This document shows positions 1 through 10,577 of a stretch of 64,000 nt of DNA, piece after piece. The position numbers and the translations under genes were made by a program. The stretch lies in contig NC_092806.1 in assembly GCF_040954645.1 (NCBI RefSeq), positions 31,521,644-31,585,643 on the forward strand, in the 5' to 3' direction. Under the pieces are notes generated by a model, which had not been told where the DNA came from, searched no databases, and was given only the letters and a program-made list of their open reading frames with translations. Source of the DNA: Diabrotica undecimpunctata. Taxonomy: Eukaryota; Arthropoda; Insecta; Coleoptera; Chrysomelidae. Each line of letters starts with the position of its first letter. Within the stretch, counting starts at the first letter, position 1.

Positions 1-1169
1 GCCATTTCACCTCCAGTGTCCTTCGGACATGCTTGTTTCTAAGGTGAAAAGCACAGACCTGGGTTTTTGTAGGATTGGGTTTCAGATGGATTTCGTCATA
101 GTATAGTGCTAAGTCTTCTAGGGCATGTGTCAGTTTTACTTTTACTTGATTAAAGGTACTTCCCTGAGCTGTCACAGCTGTATCATCCGCGTAAATAAAC
201 TGTTTTGTTCGTTGATTTTTGGGTTGGTCGTTGGTGTAAATGTTGTATAGCAATGGCGCGAGGACACTTCCCTGTGGGAGTCCATTTTTTTGATCCCTCC
301 AGGAATTATTCTTGGACTGGAGCGTTACGTAAAAGCATCTATTCTGGAGAAGACATTTCATTAACCTTTTTAGTCGGAAATTCTTTGTAATTTCGTAGAG
401 TTTTACAAGTAGTACCCATTGATGGTTAATTGTGTCATAGGCGGCAGTCAGGTCTATGAACTCTACTTCTGTTATTTCTTTCCGTTCAAACCGATCTTCA
501 ATATATTGGGTGAGATTAAGAGTTTGACTGCAGCAGCATTTTCCAGGTCTAAACTCTGCTTGTTCAGGAATAATTTGAGTGTCCATAGATTCAGCGATCC
601 GGTTTAGTATCATTCTTTCGAACGCCTTGGAAAGGTGACACAACAGAGAGACAGGTCCAAAACTCTTTGTATTCGCCGGATCCTTTCCTAGTTTTAAGAG
701 GGCCACCACTCTAGCTTTCCTCTAGATTTTGGGGATTTGGAATGTACGGACGAAACAGTTCATCGTTTTTACGAGCCACTCTAGGGTTTTTGGTCCAAAG
801 TGCTTTATTTGTTCTGTTCGTATATCGTCTACGCCAGCCGCTTTATTATCTTTCATTTGGTGGATCGCACCTCTCATCTCCTCCAGACAAAAGGTGGTAC
901 CTAGAACATCCTCTTCTACGTCGATATTTTTTGTTCTTCCTTGATGTCGTCCTACCATTTGTCAGGAGACGATGGGATATCTGATCGGGTGTGACTTTTG
1001 TCAGATTGGGTGCCGGGATGGCGAGATTGTTGCCAAGATTCCGAATTAATTTCCAAGCGCGTCTAATGCGTTCTAATGCTTCAGCGAATTTTTCCCATTT
1101 TGCTTTAGTGAAACTAAAAAAGTTGTTCCTCTTAAAGGATACAATTTCGTATCTGATTGCCGCGTTCAA
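1..1169 (-). pseudogene. Jockey-superfamily LINE reverse transcriptase, partial
   Basis: Non-LTR retrotransposon ORF2 relic read on the minus strand and cut by the window edge, so its C-terminal part lies outside. From high to low coordinates the translation shows an endonuclease-RT linker (846-1169), a frameshift near 950, the RT N-terminal block with KAAGVDDI near 840, the LPQGSVLAPLLYNIYTND block near 235-285 and the catalytic YADD at about 182-196. These motif forms match jockey/BS-type LINEs, distinct from the BovB/RTE-like copies elsewhere here. Frameshifts and stops show it is dead. The endonuclease domain is missing, so it is 5'-truncated near 1200. Confidence 0.85.
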
Positions 1170-1209
1170 AAAGCAAGTTTACATTTACGGGTGTACACGA
1201 TTCATGTAG

Positions 1210-1500
1210 GATCTCTCCTATTAAATCCCCCACCAAGAAAGTACCTCTAAATGAATCACCTGTTATAAAATAAAAATATGATTCAAGAATCTAAATCTTT
1301 TAATAACCTTGTTATCATGGAACTGTCTTTAATTTTAAGCAAGAAAGGTAAATCTGCTGATCAAACAAACATTTCCGCGTAAAATCTGCAATGCGCCTGA
1401 ATTATATCAAAAAGATTAACATCTTCAGATATAACTTCTTATTTAAACTGTAAAAAGATTATAAAAGGATTTTTTTTATTTAATTTAGAAATTACTTACA
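1210..1500. other. AT-rich spacer, nothing recognised
   Basis: AT-rich sequence between two LINE relics. No open frame, RNA motif or repeat structure could be supported. Confidence 0.5.
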
Positions 1501-1579
1501 TATTTCAATAATGCCTATGACATTAATAGGTTATATGGGTTACTAGAAAGTGAAAAAACCTATCCAAGCGCAGATGCAG

Positions 1580-3896
1580 ATACGGACCATAATCTATTAC
1601 TAGCAAACATCAACATTAAACTCAGAAAACCGGAGAAAAAAGTTAAAAACACCAAAATAAACATCAAAATATACGAAGACGGATGCGTTTCGATTTAAGT
1701 TAAGTCTCTTACCACTCCCTAACACGTGTTTCTGGGTCTACTCGTCATCAGAGAGAGTTTGTAAGAAGACTCAAACTAAATCAAAACGCACCGACTACTC
1801 TTTCAATTATAGGAAAAACAATTGCCAAAGTATGCTACTAGAGACCTCTAGTGAGGAAATATGAAGTTAAATGTGTCGATAGCAATTAAACACAAAAACC
1901 TAAAAGACGACAACTGCCAATAGCAACTAAACGCAGAGATAAATAAATTAACTGAAGGAAGCGTGGAATGAGCAGATATGAAAAAAGCCATACTAAAATC
2001 GGGAAAAGAGGCCCTAGGCGAAGAAGAGAAAACCACTAAAAAAGATTGGATGACACCGGAAATAGTTGAGGTAATAACTGAAAAAAAAATACAAAAATAA
2101 TGAAGAAAATAAATATAAAACCATCAAAAATAAAATCAAATATGAAATCAGAAAGGCTAAAGAGGAATGGATGAACAAGGAATACTAGGAACTGAAAGAA
2201 CTTAGTAACAAACATGACACCTCAAACTTACGTAAAAAAATGAAAAAACTTACAGGCAACACCAGACAAAGAAGAACACTCATAACAAGAGATAATAATG
2301 AAGGAATACTTACTAAAGAGAGCAAAATAAAGGAAGTATGGGAACACTATATAATCCATCTGTTCTCTGACGGGAGGGAAAATGAACAAGATATAAGTAG
2401 ATGAAGAAGAACAATACTTACAAATTTTACCCTCAGAAGTAAAGAATGCCCAACAGAATGCAAAAACAAGGAAAAGCACCGGGTCCTGATCAAATTCCAG
2501 TTGAACTGTTAAAAGCCTTAGATGACGGTAATATAAAGAGACTCACCCAAATTCTCAACCACATATACGTAGAGGGCAACATCCCGGAGGAATGGCTTAA
2601 ATCGATATTTTTACCTCTACCAAAAAACAACAATCACAAATCATGTAATGACTATAGATTGATAAACATAATCTGCCACCCTTTAAAGATTCTTTTGAAA
2701 ATTGTTTAAAACCGAATTTATAAGAAATGTGAGGAGCAGATAGATCAAACCCAGTTTGGTATCAGAGGAGGCATGGGTACAAGAGAGGCATTATTTGCGT
2801 TGACAAGAGTGACAAGAGTACATATGTATGCGTCATAGACTTTAGGAAGGCCTTTGACCGAGTGCAGCATATGAAGTTAATAGATGAATTAAAAAACATC
2901 AATTTAGACAAAAAAGACATTGAGTTTATTAAGGCTATATACTGAAACCAGAAAGCAGTAGTAAAGGTGAACATTATAGAAACAAATAATATATAGATTG
3001 CGACAGGGGTCAGGCAAGGATGTGTCTTGTCTCCGACGCTTTTTAACGTGTACTCACAGGTCATATTCAGAAAAGCCTTATGGGAAAGAAAAGAGGGAAT
3101 AAGAATTGGTGGACAAATCGTAAACACTATGAGATTTGCAGATGACACGGTAATTATGGCTGAGAGTATAGAAGAACTACAAACTTTACTAGATGTAATA
3201 AATAGTGAATGCATTCAAATGGGACTTGAGATCAACACAGATAAGACCAAATTTATGATAGTATCAAGGAGTCCAATAAATAATGAACAGCTAACCCTTG
3301 GTGGACAGCAAATAGAGAGAGTGGCAAAATATAAATATCTGGGAGCTTACATCAACACGGAATTAGATCCAGGCCAAGAGATCAGGGTACGAATAGAAAT
3401 GGCAAGGACAGCGTTCTTAAAATTCAAGCAATTGTTCTGTGACAAAAATCTGAATACTGCGCTGAGACTGAGGTTTGTTAAATGTTACGTCTGGTCCCAA
3501 CTATTGTACGGGGTAGAAACATGGACGTTAAAAGCGCAAATAGTTAAGAAGCTTGAAGACTTTGAACTTTGGATATACCGAAGAATGTTGAGAATTCCAT
3601 TAACTGCCAGGGCCACTAATGAGAAAGTGCTGAGCAGGATGAGTCGAGACAAAAAATTGTTGAGAACAATAAAAGTACGCAAGACTGCATACCTTGGACA
3701 CATACTGAAGAATGATAAATATAGTCTTCTGCAGGTCATCATGCAAGGTAGAGTCGATGGCAAAAAGGGAATAGGTAGAAAGAGGAAGTCATGGCTGCGA
3801 AATATTCGAGACTGGACAAACATGACTGTAGACGAATTATTCCAAATTGCAAATACAAGGAAAACTTTTAGAAATGTGGTCGCCAGTCTCCGTTAA
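1580..3896 (+). pseudogene. BovB/RTE-like LINE polyprotein (EN end, linker, RT, C-terminal domain)
   Basis: Order along the plus strand: the end of the endonuclease with a TDHNLLLANI motif (about 1590), a linker with WMTPEI (about 2045), the RT start with KAPGPDQIPVELL (2446-2709), a degraded middle (2710-3026), then an open 289-codon frame (3027-3896). That frame carries SPTLFNVYS, the catalytic FADD at 3135-3146, YGVETWTL, a YLGH block and a GRKRKSWLRNIRDW tail. The YG-E-WTL / FELW-YRR / GH / WLRN order matches BovB-type RTE elements by recall. Stops at about 1965, 2166 and 2707, frameshifts, and a foreign ~175-bp insert at about 1680-1855 show it is dead, though the last third stayed open. 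A short GAA-rich tail at about 3910-3922 marks the 3' end. Confidence 0.85.
1703..1771 (-). ncRNA. Hammerhead-ribozyme-like motif (decayed stem II)
   Basis: On the minus strand the conserved boxes CTGATGA and GAAA are intact. Stem III is the palindrome ACACGTGT. Stem I pairs CTCTCT with AGGGAG (one G-T wobble), then continues past a small internal loop with CTTAC/GTAAG and AGTCT/AGACT. The predicted cleavage site follows the T complementary to position 1721. Stem II (CGAG/CCCA around a TAGA loop) keeps only two of four pairs. The short palindromic stem III is typical of minimal type I hammerheads in Penelope-like elements and retrozymes (established knowledge). The motif lies inside the insert that disrupts the surrounding LINE. 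It is probably inactive. Confidence 0.65.
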
Positions 3897-3922
3897 TGGG
3901 GACGGCATAGGAAGAAGAAGAT

Positions 3923-5130
3923 GGGTTATATAAAAGAATATTAATTATGTTTTATGATTTTTTATCATTTAAAATATTGTTTATTTATTATTTATTTTTT
4001 AACAAACAATAACAGTAATATAAAACTAAAATCAAAATAAGAATTTTTAGTTTAAAATAAGCTATATAAATATGCTATAAGCGAATAAGTCCATTCAGTT
4101 TGTTTAGATATAATAATCACAATATTATTTATATCATATCATGTTACTTTAATATCGAAGCCCTTATTTTTTTATTTCACCAATATCCATACCATTATCC
4201 CTCACTCACATCGAAGTAATAACCTATTCTGAAAATAAATGGACTCTTTTTAGCCTTGATGATTATAGAACTTGATGATGAAATATTACTTTTTGATGTT
4301 CACCAATTTTTCCTAAGGTCAACGGCAATACTCTAATACCCGAAGGAATAACAGGAGTTTTTTATGAAAACGTTACTGCGCACAGAATGAAAGTTTCAAC
4401 GACTAAGATTTATTGATGGTAGAAATTGTGAATAAATGGTGTATATAACGGCGAAGTTAGTTTAAACTTTGTGATTTATTGAACGGTTTATTTAGTTTGA
4501 GTATTATTACAGTGGCAGTCCTGTGATATACTATACCCTACTCTATAAGTAGTATACTATTATAATATATGGTAGAAGCCACAGTTATATATAATGCAGT
4601 ACAGGTAAGATACGCAATGCATTTCTTACGTGAGAACGGCCGACCACGTTTCCGGCTTGCCCCGAGCAGCATCAGGACCGGATTTAAGAATCATAAAACT
4701 GAAATATACGCGCACACAACAATTGCCTATGGTTGTATAAAAGACTATCATTATTGTTTCAACTAAAGTATGATTCAATCATCGATGTATAAATAAGAGA
4801 GTTACATTGTCGAACTAAACAATAACACGAAGAAAAATACCATAAAAAATAAAATATATCAAAAAGTCATTGTCGATAGCTTATCTATATTTATCAATTT
4901 TCGATAGCTTCCATTGTAAATACATTCTTTGAAAAATAGAGATCATTATAAAGTCAATGTCAACGTCAAAGTCAAACATGTCTCTTTGTCGATTTGGGTA
5001 CTGCCATCAGACCAAAAACAAAAGTTGTTGGCAAAAATTATGAAAGCTCAGCTTCATTTCATTTTTACAAGCGGTTGAAAGTACCTACATCACGGAGCCG
5101 TTGACAGTATCTGTCGTGAATTTCAAACAG
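3923..5130. other. AT-rich non-coding stretch and 5' flank of the DDE element
   Basis: No supported gene. A 65-codon open frame at 4569-4766 has no recognisable motif. The stretch from about 4970 probably already belongs to the transposon whose gene starts near 5133, but no terminal inverted repeat could be identified. Confidence 0.4.
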
Positions 5131-6159
5131 GGTATGACTCTTAGTGTGCAAGTAAAACGTGTAGTGTTAAATGTATTGAACTATCATCTGAACCTAAAAA
5201 AAGTGACAGCTTGGCTGTTACTGTGAAAAAAGTTTCGAAAATCTGCGGTGTGATTGTTCACAAAATCTATGACATCTGCGAAGAGGCCCAGTAAGGCGAA
5301 CTAAAACTGATACAAAAAAGAAAGAAAAGCAGTTTGCAGTCCAATTCACGTGAGAATACTTACAATTAGGGAGTGAAATCTTGAATAAGTAAAATTGTAT
5401 ATATTTTTTTTTTTGAAAAACATACCACCAACCGTCGACTGCATAATAAACAGAGTGAAGGATGATGAGGACCTACCAGCTTATTCAAAAACCACATTTC
5501 GTAGGCTAATAAATGACATGAGTTTTGAATATGGTAAAAAAAGTTGAGATTCGATAATAATGAAACGAAAAGATATCATATCCTGGAGACAAGTACCTCA
5601 GACAAATAAAAACATTGAGGAAGAAGGATAATGTAAACCTTGTTTATACCGATGAGTCTTGGATTAACGTCGGTGCTTCAGTAAAAAAGGAATGGAGGGA
5701 CACAATATCAAGAATTCACGAGATGCCTTCATAAAAGAGCTCTCTACTGGAATAAAGCTCCAACCCAAAGAGGTTTTCGGTTTGCTCTTCTTCATGTTGG
5801 AAGCGAAACTGGTTTTGTAGCATGGGTGGAATTAACTTTCTTGGCCAAGAAGCGAACCGCTGATTACCACGACGAAATTGATGGGGATCTATAGGAAGAT
5901 TGGTTGGAGAAGACGTTAATTCCAAACTTGCCGAAAGATAAAGAAAACGTTGTCTTTTTGGATAACGCGTCATACCACTCGTGCAAGTTTGATTTTCCGA
6001 AAAAATTGAGGAACAAAAGGCAAATTAAGGATTGGCTAATTGAAAAGAACATTTTCTTGGGGGAACATTACCTAAAAAGTGAATTACTGGATACTGCGGC
6101 CGCATTTAGAGACGAGTAAGACAACTACAAAATTTAAACAATTGCCAAAAAATATGGCA

Positions 6160-8050
6160 TTAAACCGCAATCAGTACCGCTGTTAGAATTTATCCAACAT
6201 TTTAAATTTTTTTTGTATTACTTTATCTATTTATTTCCGGCCAGCTATGCCCCACCCAATGTTTTGTCTAGTCACTCCCATGTTTAATTTAGACTGAAAT
6301 CAACAAGAATCTGTTCAGTGCGCTATGAAAGTTGTCAGTGTCGGGATGTTAGTAAAAATCTAACGCGGTACTGATTACGTAGTTACGTAGAATTTTGAAT
6401 TATATTAAAATATTTTTTGTGAGCTAGACTAAATTTGGACTTTGTTGTTGTTTGTGATGGCGTACGAGAGGGAACAGCAACGGTTACTAGTCCTTTGGGA
6501 GGCTATAGAAGATGATATGCAACAAGATGAAGTCGATCAATCGGACACAAATGTTTCAGAGGCCGCTTTCTCAAGTGACGAAATAGATAAATAGAATGTA
6601 CAATGCCCTGCCTGTACACAATCAAATTTAGAAAGTTCTCAAAGAAGTGGTCCCTCTTATACTGGTAAAGATGGTACTAAATGGTTAGTGCACCAAAATC
6701 AAAACAAAGTTTTTTTCTGGGATGAAATCATTCAATATATCACAGATTGTATCAACGAGAAACTTCAAAAAATTAGAATCACCAGAAACGCAAAATATTA
6801 CAGTCCTACAGATTTTGACGAAATAAGTGCATTTGTCGGGCTCTTGTATCTTGCTGGTGTAAAAAGAGCCCAACATTTAAATACTTCAGAACTTTGGAGC
6901 ACGGACGGAACGGCCCCAGAATACTTTACTGCTGCTATGTCAGAACGCCGTTTTCACTCTTTTGTATAAGCTATTAGGTTTAATGATATTAAATCTAGAG
7001 TAAAAAGAGTCCAAGAAGATCATTTGGCGCCTGTGAGATGCGTTCTGGATAACTTTGTTGCGAAGTGTTTACAACATTACTCGGTGGTAGCTACATAACA
7101 GTGGATGAGTTGCTTGAGGGTTTCAGAGGGAGATGCAAATTCCGCCAGTATATTGCAAATAAACCTGCGAAATATGGCATAAAAATTTACGTTGTTGTAG
7201 ACTCTCGAATGTTTTATACACATAACATTGAAATTTATGCAGGTAAACAACCAATTGGTCCATAACAAGACTTTTAAGGTATTGTAGTGGTACTGGACGA
7301 AATGTAACTATGGAAAATTACTTTACATCTGTATCTTTGGCTAATGACTTGGTACACAACCACTGTATAACGTTAGTTGGTACATTACGTAAAAACAAGA
7401 AAGAGGTTCCCCCAATTTTTTTAGATACTAAATTTCGAAAAAGAAATAGCAGCTTGTTTGCTTGGGGAGTCGATCCCAATAAATGCGTTCTTACCTCGTA
7501 TGTACCAAAACCTAATAGAAATGTACTGATGCTGTTGACGTTTCATAGGGATGATGAAATTGATCCAGAAAGTGCCGATGCAAGGAAACCTTCAGTCATA
7601 ACGTTCTCTAATCTAACAAAAGGAGCTGTTGAGGTGGTGAACAATTTGAAGGTAGAATATTCGACTACAAGAGTGAGCAACCGTTGGCCTTTAACTCTTT
7701 TTTGTTATTTACTCAATATTGCTGGCATAAATTCACAAATTGTTTACTACAGCAATACAGACACAAAGCTCAAACGAAGAATATATATGACAGATCTTGC
7801 TAAGCCACTTACGAAGCCCCGTATTGTTCGTCGATCAAGTATTACATCACTATCAATTCCACTAAGGTAAAAAATTAGAAATATTCTAGGAAATAAAGTC
7901 ATTCCAGTTGATGCTGCCAAACTAAATGATGCGAATGCGAAACTTCGTTGTTTCTTTTGCCCGAAGAGGAAAAACAGATTTACTTAGCACCGATGCGGTA
8001 TTACGGTATCTACGACGGGAGATTCATAAGCGGTACCGGTCGCGGGTTAA
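6160..8050 (+). mobile_element. piggyBac-family element with TTAA target duplication
   Basis: TTAA at 6160-6163 and 8047-8050 flank the insertion. The left end after TTAA reads ACCGCAATCAGTACCGCT and the right end, reverse-complemented, reads CCCGCGACCGGTACCGCT: an imperfect 18-bp terminal inverted repeat. It holds a broken piggyBac transposase on the plus strand. Excising one TTAA plus the element joins the codons of the surrounding DDE transposase in frame, which fixes both boundaries to the base. Confidence 0.93.
6457..7997 (+). pseudogene. piggyBac transposase (DDE_Tnp_1_7 type), inactive
   Basis: The start ATG at 6457 is followed by an acidic N-terminal region. Then come an ISAFVGLLYLAGV block (about 6820), ITVDELLEGFRGRC (about 7100, first catalytic D kept), NVTMENYFTS (about 7300) where the second catalytic D is E, and GAVEVVNNL (about 7625) where the expected VDVVD aspartates are E and N. 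A Cys-containing C-terminus (RCFFCPKRKN) ends near 7997. Stops at about 6593 and 6967 and frameshifts add to the decay. With two of three metal-binding positions lost, the enzyme would be dead even if translated. Confidence 0.88.
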
Positions 8051-9061
8051 GATTTTAAGACTGCCACCTTACCATTGCGAGCTAAACCCGATTGAAATGA
8101 TGTAGAGTCAAGTGAAAAGGTATTTGACTTCAAACAACGTCGATTTAAAGGAAAAACGGTAGAACGGTTGATAAAAGAAGCTTACCAACGCGTATATAAA
8201 GAACAGTGGCATTATTATGGGAATAACGTCAATAAAGTAGAAGAAAAAATGTTTGCTGGGGACAATTTGCAAGAAGATATTGAACCCCTGATAATTAATA
8301 TATGAGATAATTTAGAGTAGTCATGATCTAAGTTGCTATTTTTCAATAGCACTGCTATTTGCGATCGCTATTTTTAAATCGCTGCTATTTTTTCTTGCTA
8401 TTGCGATCGCAGTTTTGATGTAGACAACTATACTTAACTTACACACGACGCATATGATATAACATCATGGTATATAGGTAGTTGCGATATATATTAGCAG
8501 CGAAGATAAACATTATTGGGATGAAAGAATGATAGCTGTCTTATTGTAGGCAACTTATTTTTTATTAACGCACATATTATAGTTACGAAATAAGCAGTGG
8601 CGGAAGGATTATTAATTAATATTATGATAAAAATAATAATAGTAACTCTTTACTTCTAAAGCAACAAAAATAATTCAATAAAAATAAAAAAAAAACACAC
8701 ACTTAAAATATTTGTCAAAATTATTGTACTTAAATGTTAATATTTTATAAGAAATAAACAAAGTATCGGTTTTTTAATTATGTTTGGGTAATATTGCGAG
8801 TCGTTACCATTTTTTATTTTTTAATTTGAAAGTTGCAAGGGCAAATTAGTTTTAATTTTATATATTTGGATCTAATTTTTGTCTCGATATCGGATTTATT
8901 TTAATAATAATTCACTTAATATATTTTTTCAAGGTGTTCTATAAAATATCCAACCAACTTTTTAAATTTTGAGAAAAATTGGCTTTTGTTGTATTATCAC
9001 AAAAGTAGGCTGTAAAAAAGTTAGCAACAATAGACTAAAGTTTAATTATTATTTAATAATA

Positions 9062-9960
9062 TCACAAAATTGGTAATTCATATTTAGAAATAATAACATT
9101 TTTTGTTTTCTTATCAATGAGTCTAGTTCTCCTTTCATTTAGTACTTGCCTAGCCTTTGAAAACAGCCTTTCACACTGTATTGAGGAAGCCAGAGTACAT
9201 AATTTTTCTTGTGATATTGTTGATACTGTAGGATAGTGGTATTTGTGTTCTCGCCACCAACTTAAGGGATTTTCATTTCTTGGTAAAATGTCATCCTCCA
9301 AAAATCTTTGTACCTTAATAATGGCACGGAATTTGGTAGTTACCTGAGGTTGAACTACTGTCACAGGCTTGTCGAAAGAGCTCCAGATTGACGGTTTATA
9401 ACTATCAATGGAAATAGTGTATTTTGTTTCAGGACATAAATCTGTTTCTGAAATATTTTTTTTTGCGAAGTTGGTCTGCATATTTTTCTGAAACTGCCGC
9501 TGTAACACATTGTTTGCCATTCCCACATTTCCCACCTGAATTTATTTCAGAAAAGCTTGGATCTAAAAATGTTGAGATAATAATTAAAATTTTACTTTTT
9601 TCTACATTTCCTAGCCGCTCATTTAAGCCAATCAGAAAAGTTCTTAGAACTTCGTTAATCGGTGGGAAAAATCTTTCTTTATTAAATTGTTATAAACTTT
9701 ATTTAGAATACTACATAAATGTTTAATATTTTTCCAATCAGCTACATTTATTATAGGAAGTTATTTAAGAAGATAGGACCATAACCTCTCAATAGCCGTA
9801 TAACTCTTTCGGAAATGAGTTACAATCGTCTTGACTTTACAAAGAAGTTCCACAATTAATTTTATTTGCAATTTTAATATGGGCATTATCAGAAACTGCA
9901 AGCAATGCTTTGTTTTCTACTGAATATTGAGTAAGCGAAACAAGTACGGTCGCATGACGC
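9062..9960 (-). pseudogene. hAT transposase, C-terminal half
   Basis: The open part (9062-9535, 157 codons) ends in the hAT C-terminal dimerisation domain: NPLSWWREHKYHYP, then SSIQCERLFSKARQVLNERR. These correspond to the W-rich and SERVFS-A---ER-R motifs of the family. Upstream, in broken frames to about 9960, an AVSDNAHI block resembles the catalytic VTDNA motif. Several frameshifts separate the blocks. No BED zinc finger was recognised. It lies inside the hAT element whose ends are at 8318 and 10541. Confidence 0.85.
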
Positions 9961-10007
9961 TGACTATCGAGATTATTTCTCTATTTGTTTCATTTCAGAA
10001 TAATTAA

Positions 10008-10009
<2 letters not shown>

Positions 10010-10053
<44 letters not shown>
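10010..10053. repeat. (AT)n microsatellite
   Basis: Uninterrupted AT dinucleotide run inside the hAT element. Confidence 0.98.
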
Positions 10054-10058
<5 letters not shown>

Positions 10059-10577
10059 TTTATGTCCATTTTGTAAAATTAACAACGAAATATACGTACT
10101 TTTTTGAATGGGAAAGAAGGGCGATTCCAGGACGTTTAAATATGTGATTTTAAATTCCTGAGGGTTCAAAAAAGTTCCACATTTCATTCATTTTCCTTTT
10201 TAAAGACATTTTTTATTTAAAAAATAAACCAACACCAACTCTTCATAGTATACCATCAATATTAAAATAGAAAACTTTTAACTAGCCATAAATAAATATT
10301 ATTTTTCTAGTTACCACTAGATAACGGTACCAGTACCCCACTATTTAGCTTATGTATAGACAGATAGGTATATCTCGCACATCCTGCACATCGCACCAAA
10401 TATAGGAGTATCGTACTACCGCCTTCATCATTCCTATTGCTATTCGATTCGCAGATTCAGATAAATAGCTGTATTCAGAATCGCTGCTATTTTATTTTTC
10501 CATAACAGTTGCTAACTGTTGCGATATATTACTCATCACTAATTTAGAGGATGAGGACGATTGAGATATGGATTGCG

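Larger units (their letters stand above)
8318..10541 (-). mobile_element. hAT element with 8-bp target duplication
   Basis: ATTTAGAG occurs at 8310-8317 and 10542-10549, directly flanking ends that read TAGTCATGAT (left) and TAGTGATGAG (right, reverse-complemented), a typical hAT-like short inverted repeat. Both subterminal regions are rich in GCTATT motifs (8333-8410 and 10435-10500), as often seen for hAT transposase binding. The remnant transposase lies inside on the minus strand. Removing the element and one duplication restores the acidic C-terminal frame of the older DDE transposase. Confidence 0.85.
5133..10577 (+). pseudogene. Tc1/mariner-superfamily (long-spacing DDE) transposase, split by two insertions
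   Basis: The coding relic begins near an ATG at 5133, with a helix-turn-helix-like start (MTLSVQVKRVVLNV) and several frameshifts. The first catalytic D lies in VYTDESW (about 5650) and the second in FLDNASYH (about 5960). The frame runs to 6160 (KKYGI), stops at a piggyBac insertion, and resumes at 8051 with LRLPPYHCELNPIE, which supplies the catalytic E. It continues to 8317, is cut by a hAT element, and resumes at 10550 in a short acidic tail ending about 10577. Removing both insertions restores a collinear frame apart from older stops. About 81 residues separate the second D from E, far more than DD34E Tc1 and close to the DD82E (Sailor) group; that family assignment is inference. Confidence 0.85.

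Noticed and set aside
4569..4766. 65-codon frame with higher GC than surroundings
   Set aside because: No family motif or conserved start. Insufficient to call a gene.
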